Source: Micromonospora halophytica
GTDB lineage: Bacteria > Actinomycetota > Actinomycetes > Mycobacteriales > Micromonosporaceae
Direction of reading: 5' to 3'
DNA: 64,000 nt
Assembly (NCBI RefSeq): GCF_900090245.1
Contig: NZ_FMDN01000008.1
Span: 167,517 to 231,516 of the forward strand
A model generated the notes under the pieces. That model did not search any database, had not been told where the DNA came from, and saw only the letters and a list, made by a program, of their open reading frames with translations. Position numbers and translations under genes: made by a program. Below are positions 1 to 8,359 of this stretch, in pieces (the first letter of the stretch is position 1; the number at the start of each line of letters is the position of its first letter).

Positions 1-209
1 TCGAACGCCAGGTCCGCCGGGAAGGCGTATCCGGGCTTCTCGGCGTACGTGTCGAAGCCCTCGACGAACTCGTGGATGACGAACTGGAGCTTCTTGGCGG
101 CCGGTGCGGCGATGTGAACGTCGTACCCCTCCTCGATCAACCGCTGATAGGGGTAGAGGACCTCCAGCGACTCCGCCGCGTCGCCGGTGATCAGTAGCAG
201 TTTCTCCAT
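1..209 (-). CDS. DJ-1/PfpI-family protein, N-terminal fragment
   Basis: Only the first ~69 residues are in the window; the gene runs off the left edge. The start is an ATG read at 209-207. The translation begins MEKLLLITGDAAESLEVLY and continues with EEGYDVHIAAP, the typical beginning of a class I glutamine-amidotransferase-like (DJ-1/PfpI, 'protease I') domain, a cytosolic family of general stress proteins, deglycase-like enzymes and hydrolases. The nucleophile-elbow cysteine lies outside the window, so the subclass cannot be judged. It is divergent from the SCP2-like gene at 407, leaving a 197-bp shared upstream region that is locally A/T-richer around 289-315. Family call is good; exact function unknown. 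Confidence 0.7.
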   Translation of the reverse strand, partial: MEKLLLITGDAAESLEVLYPYQRLIEEGYDVHIAAPAAKKLQFVIHEFVEGFDTYAEKPGYAFPADLAF

Positions 210-406
210 GGTCGCCCCGTCCCCTTACTGGTCTGCCGCCGGCCCGCCCGCCGACGACGGCGGTCCACCGGGCCCCGAGCCTGAAACCGATGATATCGAT
301 CATCCAGGCCGAAAATGGGCATTTCGTGCGATGATGGCAGGCGATCGGCGGGACCGGCGGAGGTCAGCCTCGGGCACCGCCGACGCGAGCGACGAACGGG
401 GAGCCG

Positions 407-787
407 ATGTCAGCCTCGATCGAGGAGTTCCTGGGCGAACTGGCCGACTGCCCGTACCTGCAACGGCTCGCCAGGGTCGACGGCACGGTCCGGCTCGATC
501 TCACCGAGGACGGGCAGATCCACCACTGGCACATCACCATCACCTCCGGCAAGATCACCCTCTCCCGGGAGAACCGCCCGGCGGACTGCGTCCTGCACGG
601 CGACAAGGCGTTGCTGGACGCCGCCGCCCGGGGCGAGCGGAATCTCACCACGGCCTGGCTGACCCGCAATCTCGTCCTCGAGGGCCGGGTGGAACTGTTC
701 CGACTGCTGGAGCGGCTGTTTCCCGGCCCACCGGCCGCCCGCAACCCGCGCGACCTGGTGCTGCCGCCGCCGGGAGGGCAGTCGTGA
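407..787 (+). CDS. SCP2-like sterol/lipid-binding domain protein
   Basis: 126-residue protein. The central part (TVRLDLTEDGQIHHWHITITSG followed by the usual acidic and LHG-type segment around residues 60-70) fits the small SCP2 sterol-carrier fold, which binds lipids or hydrophobic ligands rather than catalysing a reaction. The ATG at 407 has a GGGGAG ribosome-binding site about 5 nt upstream. Its stop overlaps the GTG start of the next gene (GTGA at 784-787), so the two are translationally coupled. The pairing with a debranching-type glycosidase suggests a joint, unidentified role. No signal peptide is seen. Confidence is moderate because such short domains are diverse. Confidence 0.6.
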   Translation: MSASIEEFLGELADCPYLQRLARVDGTVRLDLTEDGQIHHWHITITSGKITLSRENRPADCVLHGDKALLDAAARGERNLTTAWLTRNLVLEGRVELFRLLERLFPGPPAARNPRDLVLPPPGGQS

Positions 788-2823
788 GTGACCTGGTACG
801 CATCCTGGACGGCAACTCCTTCGTCGTCACCGACCGGCGCGGAGACTTCAGCGCCTCGCCGACCTTCCCGACCGGGCTCTTCTCCTGGGACACCCGGTTC
901 CTGTCGAAATGGCGGCTGACCATCAACGGCAGGTCGCTCTACTCCCTGTCCCTGGATGACCTCCAGTACTACCAGGCCCGGTTCTTCCTCGCCCCGGCGA
1001 GCGCCACCCACGACTTCGACTCGACCATGTCGATCATTCGACAGCAGACGATCAACGACGAGTTCGAAGACCAGTTGACCATCATCAGCCACGGCGACGA
1101 GCCCGTCGATCTCGTCGTACGGCTGGACGTGGCCAGCGACTTCGCGGACATCTTCGAGATCCGGCACCAGACGAAGAAGAAGGGCGGCTACACCTCCCGG
1201 ATCGAGAACGGCAGTCTGTTCCTCGGGTACCAGCGGGAGGACTTCCACCGCGAAGTGATGATCAGCTGCGACCTGGGCAGCGAAATCGACCCGGGAAACT
1301 GCCGAAGCGAAGTCGATCTCGACGGGTTGACCGCCACCGGACGGCTCGAGCCGAAGAAGATGTGGGTGCTGAAGCTGCGGGCGGCGATGCTCGGTCCGGG
1401 ACGCCGTACCGTACGGGCCAGCCTGGGTGGCACCCCCCGACGTAGACCGTCCCTCGCCGAGGACCTGGAGCTGTGGTTCGACAACGCCCCGCGGTTGGAG
1501 ACGGACCACGAGTCGCTGGCCGGGACGTACCGGCGCAGCATCGCCGACCTGGCCGCGCTGCGCTACACCCCGCTGGTCTCCGCCGGGCTGAGCGTGCCGG
1601 CCGCCGGTCTGCCCTGGTTCATGACCATCTTCGGCCGGGACAGCATCATCACCAGCTTTCAGGCGCTCCCCTTCGCCCCGCAGCTCGCCGCGGCCACCAT
1701 CTACACCCTCTCCATCCCGCAGGGCAGCCGACTGGACGACTTCCGGGACGAGGAGCCGGGGAAGGTCCTGCACGAGTTCCGCTACGGCGAGAGCGCCGCG
1801 TTCGAGGAGCAACCACACACCCCGTACTACGGCTCGGCGGACGCCACCCCGCTCTACGTGGTGCTGATGGACGAGTACGAGCGGTGGACCGGGGACGCGG
1901 CCATGGTGCACCGGTTCGAGCGGGAGGCGCGAGCCGCCCTGGACTGGATCGACACGTACGGCGACGCGATGGGCAACGGCTACATCTGGTACCAGCGACG
2001 CAGCGCCCCGCGGGGGTTGCAGAACCAGTGCTGGAAGGATTCGGACGACGGAATCTGCTACCGGGACGGGCGGCTTCCCGGCTTCCCCCGGGCCACCTGT
2101 GAACTCCAGGGTTACGCCTACGACGCCAAGATCCGTGGCGCGCGACTCGCCCGGGAGTTCTGGGGCGACCCGGCGTACGCCGAGCGGCTGGAACGAGAGG
2201 CGGCCGACCTCAAGCAACGCTTCAATCGGGACTTCTGGATAGAGCGGCACGGCTACTACGCCCTCGCCCTCGATACGAACGGCGACCAGGTGGACGCGCT
2301 GGCGTCGAACATCGGCCACCTGCTGTGGAGCGGCATCGTCGACGAGTCCCGCGCCGACCAGGTCGCGCGGCACCTGATGAGCCCGGAACTCTTCTCCGGC
2401 TGGGGAGTACGCACCCTCGCCACCGATCAGGCCCGGTACAACCCGATCGGCTACCACATCGGCACGGTGTGGCCGTTCGACAACAGCCTGATCGCCTGGG
2501 GGCTGCGCCGCTACGGCTTCGACCGGGAGTCCGCCCGGATCGCCATCGCGGTCATCGAGGCGGCCGGCTACTTCGCCGGTCGACTGCCCGAGGCGTTCGG
2601 CGGCTACGAGCGCGACCTGACCCGCTACCCCGTGGAGTACCCCACCGCGTGCAGCCCACAGGCATGGTCCGCCGGGGCCACCCTCCTGCTGCTGCGGGCG
2701 ATGCTCGGGCTGGAACCGGTCGGCGACCAACTGGTCAGCCGCCCCAGCCTGCCGGACGGGTTCGACCGGCTGGTGCTGCGCAACGTCCCTGGCCGCTGGG
2801 GCCGCAAGGACGTGTCGGCCTGA
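784..2823 (+). CDS. Glycogen-debranching-type amylo-alpha-1,6-glucosidase family protein
   Basis: 679 residues from the GTG at 784. The N-terminal ~210 residues form the beta-rich domain of bacterial debranching-like proteins (ILDGNSFVVTDRRGDF, then GLFSWDTRFLSKW). The C-terminal part from about residue 270 is an (alpha/alpha)6 catalytic domain with GLPWFMTIFGRDSI, NQCWKDSDDGI, YHIGTVWPFDNSLIAWGL and YPTACSPQAWSAG. The acidic residues in GRDS and WKDSDD are candidates for general acid/base. In this family the activity is hydrolysis of alpha-1,6-linked glucose stubs or related oligosaccharides in the cytosol. It overlaps the SCP2-like gene by 4 bp and converges on the kinase gene with a 36-bp gap. 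It looks like a flanking metabolic gene, not part of the biosynthetic locus. Confidence 0.8.
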   Translation: MSDLVRILDGNSFVVTDRRGDFSASPTFPTGLFSWDTRFLSKWRLTINGRSLYSLSLDDLQYYQARFFLAPASATHDFDSTMSIIRQQTINDEFEDQLTIISHGDEPVDLVVRLDVASDFADIFEIRHQTKKKGGYTSRIENGSLFLGYQREDFHREVMISCDLGSEIDPGNCRSEVDLDGLTATGRLEPKKMWVLKLRAAMLGPGRRTVRASLGGTPRRRPSLAEDLELWFDNAPRLETDHESLAGTYRRSIADLAALRYTPLVSAGLSVPAAGLPWFMTIFGRDSIITSFQALPFAPQLAAATIYTLSIPQGSRLDDFRDEEPGKVLHEFRYGESAAFEEQPHTPYYGSADATPLYVVLMDEYERWTGDAAMVHRFEREARAALDWIDTYGDAMGNGYIWYQRRSAPRGLQNQCWKDSDDGICYRDGRLPGFPRATCELQGYAYDAKIRGARLAREFWGDPAYAERLEREAADLKQRFNRDFWIERHGYYALALDTNGDQVDALASNIGHLLWSGIVDESRADQVARHLMSPELFSGWGVRTLATDQARYNPIGYHIGTVWPFDNSLIAWGLRRYGFDRESARIAIAVIEAAGYFAGRLPEAFGGYERDLTRYPVEYPTACSPQAWSAGATLLLLRAMLGLEPVGDQLVSRPSLPDGFDRLVLRNVPGRWGRKDVSA

Positions 2824-2859
2824 GCTGCCGAACCGCACCCTGGGTCGCGACGGCGCCGC

Positions 2860-3768
2860 TCAACGTGCGGCGGCGTCGGTGCAGATCGCCTGAAGTCGTG
2901 CCCGGCACTCGGCGACGAACTCCGGATAGGTGCGCCAGTAGTAGGAGACCCCGCTGACGCCCACCGCGATCGCCCACGCGCGGGCGCGCGCCCAGGTCAC
3001 GTCATCAAGGCTCAGGCTGTTCCAGTATGCCTGCCGTGCCTGCGGCGGCAGGTCCCAGACCGTGGCGTGCTCGGCGTCGGGAAGGCCGACCGAGAGGCCC
3101 CCGAAGTCGATGACCGCGTGGAGCCTGCCGTCCCGCGCCAGGAGGTTGGTGGGCTTGAGATCGCCGTGCAGCCACACCTGCGGTCCGGAAGGTTCCGGCA
3201 GGGCCAGCGCGGCTCGCCACAACCGGTCCAGCTTCTCCACGTCGAGCTGCGAACCCACGATGGCGCGGCAGTCGTCGAGACAGCGGCCGACCCACTCGTC
3301 GCAGGCCCGCAGGCTGCCCCCGCGGTACCAGCTGAGGTCGTCCGCGCGAGTCGCTCCCATCAGGTCGACGGTGTGCAGCTGCCGCACGAACTCCGCCAGG
3401 TCGGCGCCGAGGGCCGCCCAGTCCTGGACGGTTTCCGGGGTGACGTCGGCACCGTCGATCCAGCGGTGCACCGACCAGACGAGCGGGAAGGCCGTGGTGG
3501 GTGTGCCGGCGTGGACGGGCTCGGGGACGGGCCACGACAGCAGCGGCGCCAGGCGGGGCAGCCACTGCTGCTCCTTGCGTACGGACCGCGACGTGCCCGC
3601 GGTCCGTGGAAGCCGTACGAGCAGGTCGTCGCCCAGCCGGTACATCCTGTTGTCGGTGCCCGCGCCCGCCGGGGACAGCGGCAGGTCGGCCCACTGTGGG
3701 CGCTGCGCCCGCAGCAGTGACCTGACCATTGCCTCGTCGATCGGGACCTCGTCCTGGTGAAGCGTCAC
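2860..3768 (-). CDS. Aminoglycoside-phosphotransferase-fold kinase
   Basis: 302 residues from a GTG start. Kinase hallmarks of the APH/choline-kinase family are present: the nucleotide-binding N-lobe (AGTDNRMYRLGDDLLVRLPR), the catalytic loop WLHGDLKPTNLL at about residues 197-208 and the metal-binding IDFGGL (about residues 217-222). Members phosphorylate aminoglycosides, macrolides, homoserine or other small hydroxylated compounds. No resistance substrate can be assigned from the sequence, and the gene sits outside the peptide/polyketide block. No strong Shine-Dalgarno is visible before the GTG. Likely monocistronic; self-resistance is possible but unsupported. Confidence 0.8.
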   Translation of the reverse strand: MTLHQDEVPIDEAMVRSLLRAQRPQWADLPLSPAGAGTDNRMYRLGDDLLVRLPRTAGTSRSVRKEQQWLPRLAPLLSWPVPEPVHAGTPTTAFPLVWSVHRWIDGADVTPETVQDWAALGADLAEFVRQLHTVDLMGATRADDLSWYRGGSLRACDEWVGRCLDDCRAIVGSQLDVEKLDRLWRAALALPEPSGPQVWLHGDLKPTNLLARDGRLHAVIDFGGLSVGLPDAEHATVWDLPPQARQAYWNSLSLDDVTWARARAWAIAVGVSGVSYYWRTYPEFVAECRARLQAICTDAAAR

Positions 3769-4072
3769 CCCGGAAGTCTCGACACCGGGGGGCCGCAGGG
3801 CCAGTCAATTCCTGGCGTTGCCGACCAGGCACCCGACCGCATGGCGCCACGTGTCGAGCCTGGTCCGCGGCCGGGACGCCGTCGCCGCGTGCCTGGACGT
3901 GATGCGCGTGCACGCCCCGCCCGCCTGGCTGTCACGATCCCGGACAGTGGCCGTCCGGTGGAAGCGCTCGTGGAGCACGCCGAAGGGCGACGGCAACCTG
4001 CACGGTTGGGGTGGCCGGTTGTCGGGTTGACCGGGGATCGGCCAACGGGCGTCACCCGTGTGGCATGACGAC
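3769..4072. other. Divergent intergenic region, left edge of the biosynthetic locus
   Basis: 304 bp between the minus-strand kinase and the plus-strand alpha-oxoamine synthase. Short reading frames exist on both strands but none has protein-like composition or a convincing ribosome-binding site. It must contain two outward promoters; I could not pick reliable -35/-10 elements by eye. A TTGACC lies at 4026-4031, but no convincing -10 follows. Confidence 0.5.
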
Positions 4073-5329
4073 ATGAGTGGAGACCTCTTCGCCAAGGTTC
4101 GCGCGTACGAGTCGTACGCCTTCCGACAGGAGTTGGAGGCGCAGCACCTACTCCCCTACTTCCGGGTGGCGGAAGGGCCACCGACGGCGGTGACCATGAT
4201 GGGCGGCGCCCCGCGGGTGAACCTCGGCTCCAGCAACTACCTCGGCCTGTCCGGGGACTCCCGGCTGACCTCCGCCGCCCACCAGGCCGCCCTGCGGTAC
4301 GGCACGTCGGTCAACGGCTCCCGGTTGATGAACGGCACCACCGAACTGCACCTGCGGGTGGAGGAAGCGGTGGCGAACTGGTTCGGCGAGGAGGACGCGC
4401 TGGTCTTCGGCACCGGCTACACCACCAACCTGGGGGTGATCAGCGCGCTGGTCGGCGACGGGGACGTCGTCCTCTGCGACGCCGCCGACCACGGGTCCAT
4501 CGTGGATGGAGCGCGGTTGGCCCGCGGACGGCTGCTGGCGTTCCGGCACAATCGGATGGACCGGTTGGAGACGCTGCTGCGCCGGGCCAGCAGCACGGAC
4601 GCGGGCATCCTGGTCGCGGTCGACACGGTCTACTCCATGCAGGGCGACCTCTCCGACATCGTGGCCGTGACGGGCCTGTCCCGCCGGTACGGTGCCCGGC
4701 TGCTCGTGGACGAGGCGCACGCGGTGGGGGTGCTCGGCCCGGACGGACAGGGCGTCGCGGCGCTCGCCCGGCTCGCCGACGGGGTGGACCTGCGCATGGG
4801 CACCTTCTCCAAGGCGCTCGGCGGTAGTGGCGGCTTCGTCACCGGGCCGGCTGACGTGATCGACTTCCTACGGGTGCAGGCGCGCGCGTTCATGTTCACC
4901 GCGGCGGCCCCGGCCAGCGGGCTCGGCGCCGCGCTGGCCGGCATCGAGATCGCGCGATCCGCCGAGGGCGAGGAACGCCGCGAACGCCTGGCGACGAACA
5001 CGGCACGGCTGCGGGTCGCGTTGACCGAGCTGGACTTCGACGTGGCACCGGCGCCGGTGTGGGAGAACGGGATCGAGGTGCAGACCCCCATCCTGCGGGT
5101 GCCCGCGCCGGACGACGTGACCGCCGCCCGGATGTGGCGGTTCCTCTACGACCACGGTGTCTACGTCAACGTCGCGCTCTACCCGGCGGTGCCCCGGGGC
5201 CAGGCCCAGCTACGGCTGTGCGTGATGGCCACGCACACCGCGGAACACCTGGAGCGGGTCGTCGACGCATTCACCGTGCTGGCCCGCAAGCTCACCGTCC
5301 GGCCGGCGGCGGACCTGGTGGCCGGGTGA
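4073..5329 (+). CDS. PLP-dependent alpha-oxoamine synthase (BioF/KBL/SPT-like)
   Basis: Alpha-oxoamine synthases condense an acyl thioester (CoA or ACP) with an amino acid and lose CO2, giving an alpha-amino ketone. About 418 residues from the ATG at 4073; an in-frame GTG at 4058 is possible but lacks a better ribosome-binding site. Family marks: NLGSSNYLGL near residue 50, GTSVNGSRLMNG, LVDEAHAVGVLGPDGQG (PLP-ring Asp/His) and TFSKALGGSGGFV, whose lysine should bind PLP. The SGGFV stretch after the lysine resembles serine palmitoyltransferase/CqsA-like members more than biotin-pathway BioF, and no bio genes are nearby. A strong bidirectional hairpin follows. In this context it may build or release an aminoketone unit; substrate unknown. 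Confidence 0.8.
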   Translation: MSGDLFAKVRAYESYAFRQELEAQHLLPYFRVAEGPPTAVTMMGGAPRVNLGSSNYLGLSGDSRLTSAAHQAALRYGTSVNGSRLMNGTTELHLRVEEAVANWFGEEDALVFGTGYTTNLGVISALVGDGDVVLCDAADHGSIVDGARLARGRLLAFRHNRMDRLETLLRRASSTDAGILVAVDTVYSMQGDLSDIVAVTGLSRRYGARLLVDEAHAVGVLGPDGQGVAALARLADGVDLRMGTFSKALGGSGGFVTGPADVIDFLRVQARAFMFTAAAPASGLGAALAGIEIARSAEGEERRERLATNTARLRVALTELDFDVAPAPVWENGIEVQTPILRVPAPDDVTAARMWRFLYDHGVYVNVALYPAVPRGQAQLRLCVMATHTAEHLERVVDAFTVLARKLTVRPAADLVAG

Positions 5330-5330
5330 G

Positions 5331-5372
5331 GGGGCGCCGGCCGGCCGGCGAGGACCGGCCGGCCGGCGCCCC
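5331..5372. terminator. Bidirectional hairpin terminator
   Basis: A perfect 18-bp inverted repeat (5331-5348 with 5355-5372) around a 6-nt loop lies in the 50-bp gap between the convergent alpha-oxoamine synthase and aminotransferase genes. It is almost pure G/C with no T-run, as is usual for actinomycete hairpin terminators. Confidence 0.75.
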
Positions 5373-5379
5373 GCGCAGG

Positions 5380-6390
5380 TCAGGAGCGGACGAACTCGCC
5401 CGTGCCGGCCACCTGCAACAGCAGGTCGTTGCTCTGCGGCGTGCCGATGGTGACCCGCACGCCCTCACCGGGAAAGCCGTGCACCAGCAGGCCCTGGGCC
5501 GCACAGGCGGCGGCGAACCCGGCGCTCCGCTCGCCGAGCGGCAGCCAGACGAAGTTCCCCTCGCTCGGCGGGACGGGCATCCCGGCGGCGACCAGCGCGC
5601 GGGTGACCCGCTCCCGCTCGGCGGCGAGTGCCCGACGACGGGCCGCGTATTCCGGCTCGGCGGCCAGCGCGGCGATCGCCGCGGCCTGCGCCACCTCGGG
5701 CACCAGGAACGGCATCGTCACCGCCCGCAGCCCGGCGACGGGTCCGGGGTGCCCGATCGCGTACCCGACGCGCAGGCCGGCCAGTCCGTACGACTTGGAG
5801 AAGCTGCGCAGCACCACCAGGTTGGGGTGCCGGGGCAGGCTGGCCAGGCCGTCCGCAGTCGCCGGGTCGGTGGCGAAGTCCCGGTAGACCTCGTCGAGGA
5901 CGACGAAGACCCGCCGAGGCACCCGGTCGAGGAAACGGTCCAGGTCGGCCTGGCCGATGGCGGTGCCGGTCGGGTTGTTCGGACTGCACAGGAAGATCAG
6001 CTTGGTTCTCCGGCGCACCGCCTTCGCCATCGCGTCCAGGTCGTGATGATGGCCGCGCAGCGGGACCCGCCGCACCGGCACGCCCATTCCCTCGGCGATG
6101 AGCGGGTACCCCTCGAAGGAGCGCCACGCGAAGAGGGCCTCCCCGCGCCGCCGACCTCGGGCCACCAGGTGCAGCATCTGCTGGATCAGGCCGGCGCCGC
6201 CCGCGCCGACCGCGACGTGGTCGACCGGTACGCCGTGGTGCGCGGCGATCGCCTCGGCCAGCGCGGTCGGGTATGCCTCCGGGTACCGGTTGATCCGGGT
6301 GGACGCCGCAGCGACGGCGTCGAGGACCGCGCGCGGCGGCGGGTACGGGCTCTCATTGGCCGCCGCCCGGTGGATCTGCTCATCGGACAT
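5380..6390 (-). CDS. HisC-like class I/II aminotransferase
   Basis: 336 residues; the ATG at 6390 is preceded by an ideal AGGAGG. It is a fold-type I PLP aminotransferase of the histidinol-phosphate aminotransferase subgroup: ANESPYPPP at the N-terminus, CSPNNPTGT near residue 138, VVLDEVYRDF and SFSKSYGLAGLRVGYA, where the SFSK lysine should bind PLP. HisC-like enzymes transfer amino groups between glutamate and keto acids or aldehydes, and paralogues are frequently recruited into secondary metabolism. No other his genes are nearby, so a pathway role is likely: making a non-protein amino acid for the NRPS, or aminating an aldehyde released by the NRPS reductase domain. The choice is inference. 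Confidence 0.8.
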   Translation of the reverse strand: MSDEQIHRAAANESPYPPPRAVLDAVAAASTRINRYPEAYPTALAEAIAAHHGVPVDHVAVGAGGAGLIQQMLHLVARGRRRGEALFAWRSFEGYPLIAEGMGVPVRRVPLRGHHHDLDAMAKAVRRRTKLIFLCSPNNPTGTAIGQADLDRFLDRVPRRVFVVLDEVYRDFATDPATADGLASLPRHPNLVVLRSFSKSYGLAGLRVGYAIGHPGPVAGLRAVTMPFLVPEVAQAAAIAALAAEPEYAARRRALAAERERVTRALVAAGMPVPPSEGNFVWLPLGERSAGFAAACAAQGLLVHGFPGEGVRVTIGTPQSNDLLLQVAGTGEFVRS

Positions 6391-6597
6391 CTCGCCTCCT
6401 CGGCCCGACGCTATGCCGGCCCGTGGACACGGGAAGCGGCCGTACGGCGCGGCCACGAGGGCGGGACAGGGCTGCCCGGTCGGGCAGTCCGGTCGGTGCG
6501 TCGCCCTTCGGCTGGTGGGGGCCGGCCGGCCGTGGCAGCGTCGCTGGCTCGGGGCGGGTCTCGGCCCCACCGTCCTCCGACGACGACAGGAGCACCC
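6391..6597. promoter_or_regulatory. Divergent promoter region, aminotransferase / MFS exporter
   Basis: 207 bp separate the divergent start codons at 6390 and 6598. Shine-Dalgarno sequences of both genes lie at its ends (AGGAGG before the aminotransferase, ACAGGAG before the exporter). No clear operator could be read. The arrangement predicts two back-to-back promoters. Confidence 0.45.
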
Positions 6598-8172
6598 GTG
6601 GTCACCTCGCCGGCGCGAACCGCGCCGTCCCGCACCGCCGTCCTGGTGGTGGTCTGCCTGGCCCTGTTCATGGCGCTGCTGGACAGCACCGCGATCAGCC
6701 TCACCCTGCCCGCCATGCGCGCCGACCTCGACGCCGACCTGACCGGGCTGGTGTGGATCGCCGACGGTTACGTCCTGGTCTTCGCCGCGCTGCTGCTCAC
6801 CTCGGGCAGCCTCGGCGACCGGATCGGGCGCGCGCCGATGTTCCTCGCCGGGCTGGCGACCTTCACGGCCGGCTCGGCGGTCTGCGCCGCCGCGCCGACG
6901 GTGGAGGCGCTGGTGGCCGGCCGGGTCGTACAGGGAATCGGGGCGGCCCTGGTCACCCCGCAGACGCTGGCGATCCTGACGCACACCTTCCCGACGCCCC
7001 GGGAGCGGGCGCGCGCCTTCGGAATCTGGTCGGGGGTGTCGGCCTTGGCGCTGCTGCTCGGTCCGGTGCTCGGCGGCCTGCTCGCAGCCCACTTCGGGTG
7101 GCGTTCGGTGTTCCTGGTCAACCTGCCGGTGGGCGCGCTGGCGCTGGTGCTGGGTGCCCGTGTGCTGCTCGGCCGGGACGGCACCGCCCGCCCCGACGGC
7201 CCGCTGCGCCGGGTGGTCGACCTGCCCGGTCAGGCCCTGGCCGTGTTGTGGCTCGGCACGCTCACCTACGCCCTGGTGGAGGGGAGCCGGTACGGCTGGA
7301 GCTCGCCGACGATCATCGGCCTGCTCGCCGTCTCCGTGATGGCGCTGGTCGCGCTGCTGGCCGTGGAGCGTCGCTCGACGCATCCGATGCTGCACCTGGA
7401 GCTGTTCCGGTCGGCCACGTTCTCCGCCAGCACCCTGGTGATCGGCCTCCTCGCGTTCGGCATGTACGCCTCGTTCTTCCTGGTCAGCCTCTTCCTCCAG
7501 CAGGCCCAGGGGTACACCGCGGCGCAGGCCGGGGTGCGCTTCCTCCCGGCGATGACGGCGGTGATGCTGACCTCCCCGCTGGCCGGGCTGCTGGCCGGCC
7601 GGGTGGGCGCCCGGGTGCCGGTGTGCGGCGGCGCACTGCTCACCGGCGTCGCGCTGCTGCTACTGGCCCGGGTGGACACCGCGGATCCGTACCAGGGGTG
7701 GTGGCCGCTGCTGGTGCTCTTCGGCGCCGGCATCGGCCTGGTCATCCCGCCGGTCAACAGCGCGCTGATGGGCAGCGTCCGGCCCGAGCGGGCGGGCCTG
7801 GCGTCGGCCACCGGGGAGGCCGGGCAGCAGATCGGCGCGTTGATCGGCATCGCGGTCCTGGGTGCGCTGGTCACCGACGGCTTCCGCCGGGTGGTGGCGG
7901 ACGGGGCCGGGGCGGCCGGCCTGTCCCGGGACGACTCCGCCGAACTGGCCCGGCGGCTCTTCGCCGAGGACGGCGACGTGAGCACCACAGGTGATCCGGT
8001 GGTGGCGGCGCTGGTGGACCGGGCGCTGACGACGGGGATCCAGTGGGGGCTGACGGCGGCCGGGATCGCGGCCCTGGTCGCGGCCCTGGTCGCGGTGCTG
8101 ATCCGCGAGCCCCGCAGCCCGACCGGGGCCGGTGCCGACGCGGGCGGGCGGGCGGCTGCGGCCGTCCGGTAG
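6598..8172 (+). CDS. MFS drug/metabolite exporter, DHA2 (EmrB/QacA) family
   Basis: 524 residues from a GTG with ACAGGAG about 6 nt upstream. Roughly 14 hydrophobic membrane segments span the protein. DHA2-type signatures are visible: LFMALLDSTAISLTLPAM in helix 1, LGDRIGRAPMF in loop 2-3, GRVVQGIGAALVTPQTLA in helix 4 and GVSALALLLGPVLGGLLA in helix 5 (motif C of drug antiporters). The predicted function is proton-driven efflux across the cytoplasmic membrane. It is the only obvious transporter in the locus, so export of the final product and self-protection are the likely roles. A hairpin terminator follows. The C-terminal tail is Ala/Gly-rich. Confidence 0.9.
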   Translation: MVTSPARTAPSRTAVLVVVCLALFMALLDSTAISLTLPAMRADLDADLTGLVWIADGYVLVFAALLLTSGSLGDRIGRAPMFLAGLATFTAGSAVCAAAPTVEALVAGRVVQGIGAALVTPQTLAILTHTFPTPRERARAFGIWSGVSALALLLGPVLGGLLAAHFGWRSVFLVNLPVGALALVLGARVLLGRDGTARPDGPLRRVVDLPGQALAVLWLGTLTYALVEGSRYGWSSPTIIGLLAVSVMALVALLAVERRSTHPMLHLELFRSATFSASTLVIGLLAFGMYASFFLVSLFLQQAQGYTAAQAGVRFLPAMTAVMLTSPLAGLLAGRVGARVPVCGGALLTGVALLLLARVDTADPYQGWWPLLVLFGAGIGLVIPPVNSALMGSVRPERAGLASATGEAGQQIGALIGIAVLGALVTDGFRRVVADGAGAAGLSRDDSAELARRLFAEDGDVSTTGDPVVAALVDRALTTGIQWGLTAAGIAALVAALVAVLIREPRSPTGAGADAGGRAAAAVR

Positions 8173-8293
8173 CCGCTGCCGGCGACACTCCGGGGCCGCG
8201 GCGTCGGGCGCGGTCGGGCGGTGCCGGCCGTCCGGCGCGAGGATCACGGTCTCGTCGCGGCCGGGGCGTCCGCCGTCCGGGCCCCCGTGCGGA

Positions 8294-8326
8294 CGACCCC
8301 CCTTCCCCGGTGAGGAAGGGGGGTCG
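8294..8326. terminator. Bidirectional hairpin terminator after exporter
   Basis: A perfect 13-bp inverted repeat (8294-8306 with 8314-8326), loop of 7 nt, lies in the 187-bp gap between the convergent MFS gene and the long minus-strand biosynthetic block. It probably ends both transcripts. Confidence 0.7.
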
Positions 8327-8359
8327 CGACGACCCACTGATGAGGACGGTCTGCTGCGG

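Noticed and set aside
187..783. N-terminal extension of the debranching enzyme
   Set aside because: It overlaps the SCP2-like gene out of frame and is Arg/Pro-rich; the enzyme's recognisable sequence begins right at the GTG at 784.
2860..3768. APH-fold kinase as the cluster's resistance gene
   Set aside because: It lies outside the block, the predicted product is not an aminoglycoside, and this fold has many metabolic members.
5059..8172. Long plus-strand frame fused upstream of the MFS exporter
   Set aside because: The upstream part is antisense to the aminotransferase; the exporter's first membrane helix starts right after the GTG at 6598 with its own Shine-Dalgarno.
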